From NCBI RefSeq assembly GCF_003426025.1, contig NZ_QJSH01000002.1:62001-126000 (forward strand): 64,000 nucleotides of DNA. The letters are read 5' to 3'. The DNA comes from Paraliobacillus quinghaiensis. GTDB taxonomy: Bacteria > Bacillota > Bacilli > Bacillales > Amphibacillaceae. The notes under the pieces were generated by a model. It worked only from the letters and a program-made list of their open reading frames with translations, was not told the DNA's origin and did not search any database. The position numbers and the translations under genes were made by a program. How positions within the stretch are numbered: position 1 is the first letter of the stretch; every line of letters starts with the position of its first letter. Shown in pieces: positions 23,547 through 32,870 of this stretch.

Positions 23547-23798
23547 ATGAGAAAACTTGATGGTTACGAGGCAGAGTTGATTAAAAGTATTATTCATGAT
23601 GTAGAATCAGTTATAGAGCTAGACGGCAAAAAATATCATTTAACTTTAATCGAAAAACCAGAATCTACAGTAAAAGAGGACGTTAATGCTGATGCGGAGC
23701 TAAAACAAAAATTACTTCAAGCAAAAAAAGATGTGTTAGATGGTAATTTCCATTCAACTGAAGACGTATTAGAGATGATAGAACAAGGTGAATTGTAG
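23547..23798 (+). CDS. Putative antitoxin of a RelE/ParE-type toxin-antitoxin pair
   Basis: An 83-residue acidic protein directly upstream of a RelE/ParE-like toxin gene, the usual antitoxin place. The C-terminal third (LLQAKKDVLDGNFHSTEDVLEMIEQGEL) resembles toxin-wrapping tails of small antitoxins. The N-terminal part (DGYEAELIKSIIHDVESVI) does not show a clear ribbon-helix-helix or HTH, so the DNA-binding class is open. I chose ATG 23547 because GGAGGT at 23530-23535 and the promoter position both favour it; an in-frame ATG at 23523 would lie only about eight bases from the transcription start. The stop abuts the toxin ATG. Confidence 0.7.
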   Translation: MRKLDGYEAELIKSIIHDVESVIELDGKKYHLTLIEKPESTVKEDVNADAELKQKLLQAKKDVLDGNFHSTEDVLEMIEQGEL

Positions 23799-24074
23799 AT
23801 GAAGATAAAATGGGCTAATCAAGCATTAGAAGGATTTCAAAACATTAAAAGTCAGCATTTTACTATGCAGGAGACAAAAGAATATAAAAAAAGTTTAGTG
23901 AAAAATATTGAAGAAAAGGTTTCACTTTTAGGTACTAGTATCCCAGTAAATGAACGAGAATGGAAAGGTAGTTATAAGCTAATTATTGATAAATATATTA
24001 TTTACTATTCGTTGTCAGATGATCGCACAACGTGTTATATAGAATATTTTAAGCACTCTAGACAAAGGCGTTAG
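23799..24074 (+). CDS. RelE/ParE-superfamily toxin
   Basis: A 91-residue basic protein with the RelE/ParE layout: an opening strand MKIKWANQALEGF, a helical hairpin (KEYKKSLVKNIEEKV), then WKGSYKLIIDKYIIYYSL and a final strand with basic residues (YIEYFKHSRQRR). RelE-type toxins cut mRNA at the ribosome and ParE-type toxins poison gyrase; sequence alone does not separate them here. Length is normal. The ATG follows the antitoxin stop directly, so translation is coupled. The pair lies between small membrane-protein genes and the Wadjet locus, in a region of accessory genes. Confidence 0.75.
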   Translation: MKIKWANQALEGFQNIKSQHFTMQETKEYKKSLVKNIEEKVSLLGTSIPVNEREWKGSYKLIIDKYIIYYSLSDDRTTCYIEYFKHSRQRR

Positions 24075-24122
24075 CTAGGGATAATATTGAAGTAATTTTA
24101 AATATCATCTCTAGCTTATTTT
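24074..24122 (+). terminator. Terminator after the toxin-antitoxin pair, and a gene-free gap
   Basis: GCTAGGGAT pairs with ATCTCTAGC (one G-T), with an inner AATATT/AAATAT helix, then TTATTTTAT. From here to 24455 I see no gene; a 41-codon frame at 24233-24358 lacks a ribosome binding site and is probably not real. Confidence 0.55.
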
Positions 24123-24455
24123 ATATTGTGTCTTTGTGTTAACGATTGCAAATGTGAAACAAGAAGTTATTAATTGCGGAGCTCCACTGTGTATGGCACG
24201 AATAAAAGATATTCATTAATGAAACTCATTGGATGACAACAAATACTATTTTTCCAACTGTACTGTGTGCATTTCTCCTAACATGGAGAGATGTCTTTTT
24301 AATTTGGAAAGAAATTGATAACATTGTTGCTCCAAGAGATCGATATACTCCTCCTTAGGAAATCTTCTAAACAAGTGATAATAAACTGCATTTTCCGGCA
24401 AAATCTAGTACAATTAAACAAAAGAATTAGTTAAATGACTAGAGGTGTATTGTGC

Positions 24456-25481
24456 ATGGATCAGCAAATAAAAAGATTACTAGCTACATACAAAAAGAAA
24501 ACGATCAAACTGGCTGAACTAGAGTTTTTGATGAAATCCTTCTTACCTACCTATGCAGCTTTTGCAGAAGCAGTTTTACAGCTAGAAAAGCAAGGGATAC
24601 TAGTTATGGTAAAGGCAAAAGGTCGGACATCCCGAACACCCTCATTAGCATTCAATTACCGCATTAATAAAAATCTAATTGTAGAAGATTTTCATGTCGA
24701 ACTGCAACACTATCGAAGCACTTTACACGCTGCAATTAACCTTGATCTGTATTACGGAAAAGATCCTTCGCTATGGAAAAAGGATCTACCTGCTATTTTA
24801 AAAATTGATGCGTACATAAAAGAGCACGGATTTCCTGACGACCAAGTACCTGCACCAGAACGTAGCTATGCGCTTGTAGGTGATGAGAAGTGGATTGTGG
24901 AAAAGGGTGGAAAAGAAGTGCTTGAACGAATTGGTCTTTTTGATCGATTACAAATTATCCCCGTTTCAGAACCACTTATGTTTGCAATTAACCCCAAAAA
25001 AATACACGAAGCTAGTCAATACCATTTAATCGTAGAAAATAAAACAACCTATCAAGGGTTATTACCTGCTTTAAAGGAAACAATGTTTGCAAGCTTAATC
25101 TATGGAAGTGGCAAAGCTGTGATTAAAAGTATGGAACAGTTTTCGATGCAATATCCAGTCGAAGCTAAGCACCACTTCTTTTATTTTGGTGATATCGATC
25201 GTGAAGGAATTGCAATCTGGCATTCTCTAGATAAGAAAATAAAGATGATATTAGCAATGCCATTCTATCAGGCATGCTTAGTAAAAACGCCATCTATAGG
25301 TAAGGAATACCAGCGTGAACAAATCACATCACTTGAACAGTTTTTACCCTTTTTTTCAGATGAACAACAAGAGCAAATGAAAGAGATGCTAGCTAACGGA
25401 AAATACCATCCGCAAGAAACACTAAAAACAAAAGAATTGCAACAGATATGGAGGGAATCAGATTGGACCAACTTGATATAG
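24456..25481 (+). CDS. jetD: Wadjet system protein JetD (DUF2220, toprim-type nuclease)
   Basis: A 341-residue protein whose C-terminal half is the DUF2220/toprim-like nuclease domain of JetD: the conserved E in LIVENKTTY near residue 190, and the D-x-D in YFGDIDREGIAIWHSL near residue 247. The N-terminal half is helical and winged-helix-like. In Wadjet systems JetD nicks or cuts plasmid DNA once the SMC complex has extruded a closed circle. I chose ATG 24456, nine bases after AGAGGTG; the open frame reaches 24435. It is the first gene of four consecutive, overlapping or near-overlapping genes, an order (D-A-B-C) that I associate with type II systems. The type call is from memory of family layouts. 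Confidence 0.85.
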   Translation: MDQQIKRLLATYKKKTIKLAELEFLMKSFLPTYAAFAEAVLQLEKQGILVMVKAKGRTSRTPSLAFNYRINKNLIVEDFHVELQHYRSTLHAAINLDLYYGKDPSLWKKDLPAILKIDAYIKEHGFPDDQVPAPERSYALVGDEKWIVEKGGKEVLERIGLFDRLQIIPVSEPLMFAINPKKIHEASQYHLIVENKTTYQGLLPALKETMFASLIYGSGKAVIKSMEQFSMQYPVEAKHHFFYFGDIDREGIAIWHSLDKKIKMILAMPFYQACLVKTPSIGKEYQREQITSLEQFLPFFSDEQQEQMKEMLANGKYHPQETLKTKELQQIWRESDWTNLI

Positions 25482-25510
25482 TGGAAATAACGGGAGGTTA
25501 CCGGGAGCGA

Positions 25511-26977
25511 ATGCGTCGGTTGGCTTTATTTGATCCCTTGTATGAATTAGATCGAAAACGTGAACAGGATCAGTCCGAGACAATGATTGATATGAAAGGC
25601 CTTGGCTTACTAACATTGCTTTTCTTTTTTGAACAAAAATTAATGCGGCAGTATAAAACAGGGGCAAAGCAGCTTGCGGCATTCTTGCAACTGGTAACAG
25701 AAAGGCAGTATCGGTTAGATGAAGCGGAATATGAACGGATTGCCCGAACAATTATACACACATTCAGGCCAACTACTGGGAAAAAGCGCAGTTATACTTT
25801 TTTTAATTGGGAAACGGCTCAAGAAGAAGCAATGGAATACTCGCTTTTAAAAGCAAATAATTTTGATCGTGAGACCAATATGCAATATTATACACTTGAT
25901 GAGGATGGTCTTGAGCTTGTTTTTGCAACTAAGGAGTTCTACAGCGAATTTCAATTATCTATTAATCAATTGATGCTTCGTAAACAGCTGGATAAAGGAG
26001 AGTTCAAAGGAGCGCTTCGACAGATTAATGAGATGCAGATTGATGTGGAAAGTTTAGAAGAAAGAATGATCAAACTCAACCATGAAATCCAGCGTAGTAT
26101 TGTCTCTGAAGAAACGTTTGAACGCTATAAAGAACTACTTGAAGATATCTATGGACGTTTAACACGTGAAGACGAGGAGTTTAAAGAGCTTCGACAATTT
26201 GTTAAAGAAACACGTGAACGACTTTATTCCAAGGATATTCATCAAAAAGAACAGAAAACCTATTCATTAATTTTAAAGATTATTAGAGAGTTAGAATCGG
26301 TTCATTATGACCACTCGCGCTTATTGGAACAGACATTAGCACTTAAAAATACAACATTGGTGACGGCGCAAGAATCACTTTACTATACAGGGATACAAGC
26401 ATTTAACTTTGATCAAGATCTTGTCTCTAAAGTTATCTCCACACCATTACCACTTGAAGCAATGACTGGTTTACTCCACCCATTATTAAAAGTCGAAGAA
26501 AATCAAGTGTGGTCGCCATTAACTGTTTTTGCTGAACAAAATATCACAGAAGACCGCGAAGAGAAAGTTGATCAAAGTTTTATAGAAGTCGATACAAGTG
26601 AAAAGGACAACCCGTACAGAGCTTGGTTAATGGAGCAGTACAAACAATTAATGGAACACTTTTTAATTGCCTATGATGAAGGTCAGGGAGAGTCATTATC
26701 TGATTTTATCGACTACCTTGACAAAAGTGAGCAGGCAACATTATTTGAACAACGCTATTTTTATGATTTTTGGCTAATTCTGCATCAACGCTCTCCGATT
26801 ATAAATGGAGATGTCGATGAAGAGGAAGGCCAAACATTATTAGGTGAAGCACTTGCTTTACTTGAAGATCGCACGTTGATTGTCGAAGAGGGCAAAGGAA
26901 TTATTAACCGGTATAAACGCTTTTCTATACAAGAATTTCAGATAAGATTGGAGGAGACAGCCGATGCATTACGCTGA
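25511..26977 (+). CDS. jetA: Wadjet system protein JetA (kleisin-like subunit)
   Basis: A 488-residue, mostly helical protein. The middle (residues about 150-290) predicts long coiled-coil helices (LEERMIKLNHEIQRS; YKELLEDIYGRL; ETRERLYSKDIHQKEQ), and the C-terminus resembles a winged-helix (EEGQTLLGEALALLEDRTLIVEEG), as expected of a kleisin subunit bridging the SMC heads. Identification rests mainly on its place between jetD and jetB/jetC. I chose ATG 25511 after CGGGAGGT; the frame is open to 25448, and a GTG at 25481 overlaps the jetD stop, so the true start could lie slightly upstream. It overlaps jetB by 14 bases. Confidence 0.75.
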   Translation: MRRLALFDPLYELDRKREQDQSETMIDMKGLGLLTLLFFFEQKLMRQYKTGAKQLAAFLQLVTERQYRLDEAEYERIARTIIHTFRPTTGKKRSYTFFNWETAQEEAMEYSLLKANNFDRETNMQYYTLDEDGLELVFATKEFYSEFQLSINQLMLRKQLDKGEFKGALRQINEMQIDVESLEERMIKLNHEIQRSIVSEETFERYKELLEDIYGRLTREDEEFKELRQFVKETRERLYSKDIHQKEQKTYSLILKIIRELESVHYDHSRLLEQTLALKNTTLVTAQESLYYTGIQAFNFDQDLVSKVISTPLPLEAMTGLLHPLLKVEENQVWSPLTVFAEQNITEDREEKVDQSFIEVDTSEKDNPYRAWLMEQYKQLMEHFLIAYDEGQGESLSDFIDYLDKSEQATLFEQRYFYDFWLILHQRSPIINGDVDEEEGQTLLGEALALLEDRTLIVEEGKGIINRYKRFSIQEFQIRLEETADALR

Positions 26978-27704
26978 ACAAACAGTTCTTAAAGCTTTTC
27001 AAATTTATACAAAACTAGCACGAGATGGTGTTGCAGATAAAGAAACAGTCCAGCAGTATCGTGCGGATGATGAAATTCGCGGTCTATTAGATGCTTTTGG
27101 ACGTGAGGTTGATTGTGTTGTAGTCGGAACAAGTGAGCAGTTATTTTTAGTGCCAGAAACACGGTTGTCTCCTTTTCATGTCAGCAATGATTGGATTAAA
27201 CGCCGTTATTTAAAGTCAGGTGCAACGAATGGCGATATCTATTTGCTTTATTTTTCAACGATTATTCTGTTCGGAACCTTTTATGATACCTATCAAAGCC
27301 AGGAACCAACGCGCCAATTCCTTCGTTTAGATGAATGGGTACGTTTAATTCAAGAACGAATTGACCAATTGAAAACACATGAAGAAGAAGAGTTAAAGCA
27401 GCTTGAAAAAGAGTTCTCCTATAATTGGAGTCTGATCATCGAGAAGTGGGAAGACATGGATGATATTAAAGAGACGTCAAAAAAGCAGAGTGGTAACACA
27501 ATCAGTCGATTTAGTTTTATGGATACGGTGAAACGATTTTTAGTCGATCAAGAACTTGTTCAAGAGATTGGTAATGATGAACTAGCTTTAACGGAAAAAG
27601 CAAAAACAATTGTGCAACGATACTTTATGGAAGTGGAATACAACAAAGGGATCTTTGAATTTATTTATGGTTTTGAAAGGGATGTGGAAAATGCCATCGA
27701 TTAG
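26964..27704 (+). CDS. jetB: Wadjet system protein JetB (KITE-like subunit)
   Basis: A 246-residue protein that appears to have two winged-helix-like portions: residues about 1-75 (QTVLKAFQIYTKLARDG, then a short beta segment) and 165-246 (FMDTVKRFLVDQELVQEIGNDELALTEKAKTIV), with a helical region between. In Wadjet complexes JetB is the KITE subunit that binds the kleisin. It overlaps jetA by 14 bases at its start and jetC by 14 bases at its end, so the whole module is translationally coupled. The ATG is preceded by GGAGGAGA within jetA. Assignment is by context and fold impression. Confidence 0.75.
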   Translation: MHYAEQTVLKAFQIYTKLARDGVADKETVQQYRADDEIRGLLDAFGREVDCVVVGTSEQLFLVPETRLSPFHVSNDWIKRRYLKSGATNGDIYLLYFSTIILFGTFYDTYQSQEPTRQFLRLDEWVRLIQERIDQLKTHEEEELKQLEKEFSYNWSLIIEKWEDMDDIKETSKKQSGNTISRFSFMDTVKRFLVDQELVQEIGNDELALTEKAKTIVQRYFMEVEYNKGIFEFIYGFERDVENAID

Positions 27705-30700
27705 TAAAATTCGGTTAACGAATATCGTTTATGAAGAAGGAAGAAAGCGTTATAATGATGAACTGTTTTTATTTGATGGCCATAATGGTGCTGTTTTACT
27801 TGAAAATGGTGGCGGAAAGACCGTTTTGATTCAAACAGCTTTACAAGCGATTATTCCGCATGTTGATTTAGCTGATCGAAAAATGAAACGGACATTAATG
27901 CTAGAAAATGCACCTGCTCACATTGCGATCGAATGGATAACTAATGACCAGCCACGACGTTATGTCGTAACGGCGGTTTCGTTATTTACAACAAAACATG
28001 GCTTAGATTCGTTACGTTATGTTTATGAATATGATGCCAATGACCCGAATAGTATCGAAGGAATCCCGTTTGTTCGCAAAGGAAAAGACAGAAAACGGAC
28101 AGCTGAGCTCGGCGAAATGCAGGATTACTATAGCCATATGCGTGATAAAAGTCCGCATAATGCCCAAACATTTCAAACAATCAAAGCGTATCAAAGTTTT
28201 CTAGAAGAACAATATCATATTATCGCTAGCGAGTGGGACAGTATTGTTAAGATTAACAGTTCAGAAGGTGGCGTAGAAGCTTTTTTTGATAATTGTAAAA
28301 GTACCAATCAATTATTTGATAGGCTGTTAATTCCAACTGTTGAGAGCTCGATCGTTGGACATGACGCAACGATTTTTGCAGATATGTTTGAGCAACAACA
28401 TACGAGTTTTAAAAACTATAAGAAATTAAAAGAGACACTTGAAGAAAATAATGTAATCCAAGAGCAGTTGGAGTTTTATGTAAATACTTATGAAAAACTA
28501 CATGACCGAGAACTGGAGTATCAAAAAGTAAAGCAACAAGCTAAAGGTGTTTGGAACGAAACGCTTAAGCAGCGGAGTGAATTTGAAAATGAACAGTCAA
28601 ATGTTGAAGCGAAATTGGAGGAGTGGAATAAAAACGATCACGCCTATCGTGTGAAGGAAATGTCTTTTGATATTTTTCAAGAAGAAATGGTTTATCAAGA
28701 GCTGGAAGCGACGTATAAACAGGCGTTAGCAAAGAAAACAGAACAAGAGGAACTACTACAACAATACGATAAGGATTACTACTCATTAAAAGTAGCCGAG
28801 TTAAAAAAAGATCGCAAAGAACAAGCTGATGAGTTGCGTCATATTGAAGCAGAACTAGCTGCTATTGATCAAACCGCTGAAATCACTGATTACCAAGAAA
28901 AGTTAGAGGAAGAAAAGCAACGTTTACTAGGCTGGTATTTAACAGAGATAGAAAAACTTGAAAAGGATAAGCAAACGCAAAACTATCAATTACGTCCAAT
29001 CCAAGAGCAGATGGAGCAGTTGGATATAAAGAAACGAGATTTAGTTAAAAATGAACAAGAAATGCGTGATATTCTCTCTAAAATGAAAGGTATTATTGAG
29101 TCTCGCAAGAAAGATATGGATCAGCTAAAACAGCAGCTCCTCTCAAATCCGGATCAAGAAGATGTGAAGGAACAGCTTGCAGTCTGGCAAAAGCGGAGTC
29201 AATTTTTAGATGAAGAAATCATTCGGTTGAACGGTGAAGAGAAGCAGTTACGTGCTGAAGAAAAACAAGCACAGGAACGAAATGAAGCAAATCAAATTAA
29301 ACTCTCAGAAATTGAAAACAACAAAAATAAAGTTGCCTATCAGTTAGATGAGATGGAAAAAAATCAGACTGAACTAGTGGCGAATTTAACTATGTTAAGA
29401 CAGCAATGGGCTACGGTAGAGAATGTTTATTTATCACAAGGTTCGATTGAGAAGCGGCTAATAGAGGAAATTGATAAACGAGTCAATGAACGAAATAGAT
29501 TGTTATCGCGTGAACGTGTATCTTACCGGTTTGTTGATGATCACGCCGAGCAAGAGCGATTTTTTGGGGATGCCTATTTAGCAGAACAACTTGCTTCCTG
29601 GAAAAATCAATTTGATTATTTAGTTACAGGTGTCGAGTACTTGCAAGTAGTTGGTGAACAAGAAAAAAATAGACTCACTAATTATCCACTTTGGGCAATC
29701 ACGCTTGTAACAACAGATAAATTGAAGCAGAAGGTGATTGATAAAGTCCGTCATGTGTCTGATAATCTTCAGTTCCCGATTATTGTGATCACTACAGAAG
29801 AAGCGGTGGCAATGCATGAAGGAACGACAAATCAGTCGTGGGTTGCACCTAGTCATTGGGACAACAATATCGATTATGATTCCTTTATCAATTGGAAGGA
29901 ACAAACTGAATCGCGTGCAAAAGAGATAACAGTATTACGTGAGGAAAAGGAAGCTGAGATTAAACGATGGGAAGATGGCCTAAAAGCTTTCAACCAATTT
30001 TTAAAGGCCTATCCATATAAATACGTGACACAGCTTCAAGAACAATTTTCGGCGTTGAAAAATGAACAGCAAGAATTAGTTGCAGATATGGAGAAAGAAA
30101 AGCGTTTCATTGCTGAACAGCAAGCAAAGATTGGGCAAAACAGAAAACAAATTGAGACCTATCGTGATGAAAAACAAGGTATTGATGGAAAAATTGAAAA
30201 AGGATTTCAATATGTTAAATTTGAAAAAGAGATAAAAGTAGAGCAGTCAAAAGAGAAAGATGCGACTGAAAAGGTAGCACAACTCACAAAAGAACTGACT
30301 AGAATTGAAAATAACTGGAATCGCTTTGAAGATGAGCGGATTCAACTTCAAGAACGACTCAATAATTTGGATGCACACTTAAAAATGATCGAACAAGAGG
30401 AAGAATATAACGCGCTACAAACGCTCACACCATTGTATGTAGATGAAGGTAAAGGCGTTATAAAGGAACGAATTTTCACCCTTGAAATGAAGATTCGTGA
30501 AATTAACGTGGCACAAGGAGAATGGATCGCGAAGCAACAAGCTTTGGTTAAAGCGCTTGAACGACTCGACCAAAGCATAGTAGATGTATTACAAGAACAT
30601 CCTGCAATTGATCAGGATCGAAGTTTTCCTAGTGATGGCAAGCAAGTTATGCGCACGTTATGGGCGGATATGATTGATTTAAATGAGCGGGTTGAAAGAT

Positions 30701-32109
30701 TGACGGAAGACATGCAGCAAAGGAAAACAACACTAGATGAACAAAAAGGAAAATGGAAATCCAAGATTGATCAATTCAAACGGGATTATCCAAATGATGC
30801 AGTGATACTTTTTGAGGAAACAGAGGAAGAAATCAGGGCTACATTAGAGTCAGAGCGAACGTACCTAAGTGAAAGAAAAACATTTATTGATCAAGAGTTA
30901 AGTCGGATCGAAAAAGCATTAAAGGAAATAAATAGTGCCAATTATGATCTGAAAATGTTTGAAGAAGCACATCACTTTACAGCACCAGATATTGAAGCTA
31001 TTGCTTTATCAACAGAAGAATCCATGGAGTTCACGTATAATCGCAAGCAATTTGTTAAAGCGATAACTGATCGGTTACGTGACAACAAAAAGAAAGTTGA
31101 TACTGAGCGAAAAGATGTTGAAGCTGCCAAGCGCAAATTTAGAGACTTCTGTATCAACACCATCTCTGATGTTAAATTGAAGAAAATGGCAATCAATGGC
31201 GTGGAGAATAAACAGAACTATGCAGCGATTACAGAATTCAAGAAAAACATGCTGATCCGAATCGAGAAGATTTCCCATTATGCGAATGAACATATTCGTA
31301 AAAGTGATGAAGATTTGCAGTTGTTTATTAACCAAATTCATTCCCATCTCCTAACACTTGTGGAAGAGTTAAAACAAATTCCGAAGAAAACACGTGTAAA
31401 AGTCGGTGATGAATGGAAACAAATTTATAAATTCACGATTCCAGAGTGGGAAGAAGAAGTTGGCAAGATGCGGATCAGAGACTATGTTGAATGGATTTTA
31501 CAACAATTAGAATCAGACCAATTTTCAAATGAATCTGGTTTACAAGATGACGGGAAAGTCAGAAAGCAAATTGAAATGTGGCTGCAATCGAAACAACTGC
31601 TGCAAATGGTCATGAACAATGAAGTGATGAAAGTGAATTGTCGTAAAGTAACCAATGACATTCAGGTAACCACTCGCCCGTATTCATGGGAACAAAGTAA
31701 TCTCTGGTCTGGCGGAGAAAAGTGGAGTAAAAACATGACACTGTTTCTTGGTATTCTGAATTATGTCGCAGAGAAGAAAAAGCATATTCAATCATCAATG
31801 AAGCGGCACCGAACGGTGATTCTTGATAACCCGTTTGGTAAAGCATCAAGTGATCACGTTTTAAGTCCAGTTTTCTTTATAGCTGAGCAATTAGGTTTCC
31901 AAATCATTGCATTAACTGCGCATGCAGAAGGGAAGTTCTTGCAAGATTACTTCCCAGTAATTTATAGCTGTCGCTTACGAGCTTCAACTGATGCCAGTAA
32001 GAAAGTAATGACAAAAGAAAAATGGCTGCATCACGCCTATTTCCAAGATCACGATCCAATTACAATTGACCGACTTGGAGAGAATGAACAAATGGCATTG
32101 TTTGAATAG
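27691..32109 (+). CDS. jetC: Wadjet system protein JetC (SMC-like ATPase)
   Basis: A 1472-residue SMC/MukB-like ATPase. The N-terminal head has a Walker A variant LENGGGKT (residues about 41-48), lacking the first glycine of the classic motif. Long coiled coils rich in E, K and Q flank a hinge-like globular part (about 590-750). The C-terminal head has signature LWSGGEKW near residue 1342 and Walker B VILDNPFG near residue 1378, with asparagine where the catalytic glutamate is usual. It extrudes DNA loops and recognises small circular DNA for JetD cleavage. I chose ATG 27691, inside the end of jetB; an in-frame ATG at 27610 would overlap jetB by 95 bases. A strong terminator follows. Confidence 0.9.
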   Translation: MPSISKIRLTNIVYEEGRKRYNDELFLFDGHNGAVLLENGGGKTVLIQTALQAIIPHVDLADRKMKRTLMLENAPAHIAIEWITNDQPRRYVVTAVSLFTTKHGLDSLRYVYEYDANDPNSIEGIPFVRKGKDRKRTAELGEMQDYYSHMRDKSPHNAQTFQTIKAYQSFLEEQYHIIASEWDSIVKINSSEGGVEAFFDNCKSTNQLFDRLLIPTVESSIVGHDATIFADMFEQQHTSFKNYKKLKETLEENNVIQEQLEFYVNTYEKLHDRELEYQKVKQQAKGVWNETLKQRSEFENEQSNVEAKLEEWNKNDHAYRVKEMSFDIFQEEMVYQELEATYKQALAKKTEQEELLQQYDKDYYSLKVAELKKDRKEQADELRHIEAELAAIDQTAEITDYQEKLEEEKQRLLGWYLTEIEKLEKDKQTQNYQLRPIQEQMEQLDIKKRDLVKNEQEMRDILSKMKGIIESRKKDMDQLKQQLLSNPDQEDVKEQLAVWQKRSQFLDEEIIRLNGEEKQLRAEEKQAQERNEANQIKLSEIENNKNKVAYQLDEMEKNQTELVANLTMLRQQWATVENVYLSQGSIEKRLIEEIDKRVNERNRLLSRERVSYRFVDDHAEQERFFGDAYLAEQLASWKNQFDYLVTGVEYLQVVGEQEKNRLTNYPLWAITLVTTDKLKQKVIDKVRHVSDNLQFPIIVITTEEAVAMHEGTTNQSWVAPSHWDNNIDYDSFINWKEQTESRAKEITVLREEKEAEIKRWEDGLKAFNQFLKAYPYKYVTQLQEQFSALKNEQQELVADMEKEKRFIAEQQAKIGQNRKQIETYRDEKQGIDGKIEKGFQYVKFEKEIKVEQSKEKDATEKVAQLTKELTRIENNWNRFEDERIQLQERLNNLDAHLKMIEQEEEYNALQTLTPLYVDEGKGVIKERIFTLEMKIREINVAQGEWIAKQQALVKALERLDQSIVDVLQEHPAIDQDRSFPSDGKQVMRTLWADMIDLNERVERLTEDMQQRKTTLDEQKGKWKSKIDQFKRDYPNDAVILFEETEEEIRATLESERTYLSERKTFIDQELSRIEKALKEINSANYDLKMFEEAHHFTAPDIEAIALSTEESMEFTYNRKQFVKAITDRLRDNKKKVDTERKDVEAAKRKFRDFCINTISDVKLKKMAINGVENKQNYAAITEFKKNMLIRIEKISHYANEHIRKSDEDLQLFINQIHSHLLTLVEELKQIPKKTRVKVGDEWKQIYKFTIPEWEEEVGKMRIRDYVEWILQQLESDQFSNESGLQDDGKVRKQIEMWLQSKQLLQMVMNNEVMKVNCRKVTNDIQVTTRPYSWEQSNLWSGGEKWSKNMTLFLGILNYVAEKKKHIQSSMKRHRTVILDNPFGKASSDHVLSPVFFIAEQLGFQIIALTAHAEGKFLQDYFPVIYSCRLRASTDASKKVMTKEKWLHHAYFQDHDPITIDRLGENEQMALFE

Positions 32110-32130
32110 GATAGATAGACGTAGAAAAAT

Positions 32131-32164
32131 CCCTCAACATCATGAAACTTGTTGGGGGTTTTTT
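32131..32164 (+). terminator. Terminator of the Wadjet operon
   Basis: CCCTCAACA pairs with TGTTGGGGG (one mismatch-type pair) over a 10-base loop, followed by TTTTTTG, 22 bases after the jetC stop. Confidence 0.85.
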
Positions 32165-32178
32165 GTTTTTTAACAAGT

Positions 32179-32202
32179 TTTAATGGATATTTATGTTAAT
32201 AT
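32179..32202 (+). promoter_or_regulatory. Extended -10 promoter-like element upstream of the RDD gene
   Basis: The 17-base TTTAATGGATATTTATG at 32179-32195 recurs exactly at 43155-43171; in both places it runs into an extended -10 element (TGTTAATAT here, TGCTAAAAT there). Confidence 0.4.
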
Positions 32203-32331
32203 GATAGTAAGGTCTGTATTCAGAAGAATCAGGTCAGGAAGCTAAAACATAAGTATTGCTGAATTTAATCAAGTCCTAAATGAACGTGTAGAATTAGGAT
32301 TGAATTAGAAATGTGATTGGAGGAGGGTTTT

Positions 32332-32682
32332 ATGAACATTCTTAAAAGTCGTCCGGTGGGTATACCAGAGCGAGCGTTTGCAACTTTTATTGACATAATA
32401 ATCACTTTTACTATTGTAATTTTAATTCATTTTTTTATAATAGATCAGCCAATTATAGTCATGGGTGTTATTCTTTCATTATTCTATGCAATCATATTAC
32501 CAGTGCTTTGGGATGGGTATACAATTGGCAAGCGATTAATTGGTATAAGAATAAGCCATGTATCAGATGGTAAATTAACGATCATCAGCATCTACTTGGT
32601 GCATACGAGAGATGATAAGCGATCGATTCATGATTTGTTGGCTTCCACGTATGTTACATCCAATTTGCCAGAGCAAGAGTAG
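32332..32682 (+). CDS. RDD-family membrane protein
   Basis: A 116-residue protein with the RDD hallmarks: R near the start followed by the first helix (ERAFATFIDIIITFTIVILI, carrying the A-x-x-D motif), a second helix (IIVMGVILSLFYAIILPVLW), then DGYTIGKRLIGIRI, the conserved post-helix segment. RDD proteins are small integral membrane proteins of unclear function; some are linked to ion or solute transport. I chose ATG 32332 with GGAGGAGGG upstream; the frame is open to 32317. It is monocistronic; the insertion element begins shortly after its stop. Confidence 0.75.
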   Translation: MNILKSRPVGIPERAFATFIDIIITFTIVILIHFFIIDQPIIVMGVILSLFYAIILPVLWDGYTIGKRLIGIRISHVSDGKLTIISIYLVHTRDDKRSIHDLLASTYVTSNLPEQE

Positions 32683-32870
32683 TGCTTTTAGTAAAAATCA
32701 TCTTTTAACGATCTTAGGCGAGAATTCCTCCACCTCCTACGGAGTGTAAGGTGGGGGATGAATCGCTCTTTTTTATTTCTTTTCCGATTAGAAAAAGATG
32801 AATATTGGATAAAATTAGATAGTTTGTTATAATTTATTAAGAACGTATATTCTTGTTCTAGGAGGTGAAA

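Noticed and set aside
24233-24358. A 41-codon frame before the Wadjet operon
   Set aside because: It has no ribosome binding site and no recognisable family; probably chance or a gene remnant.
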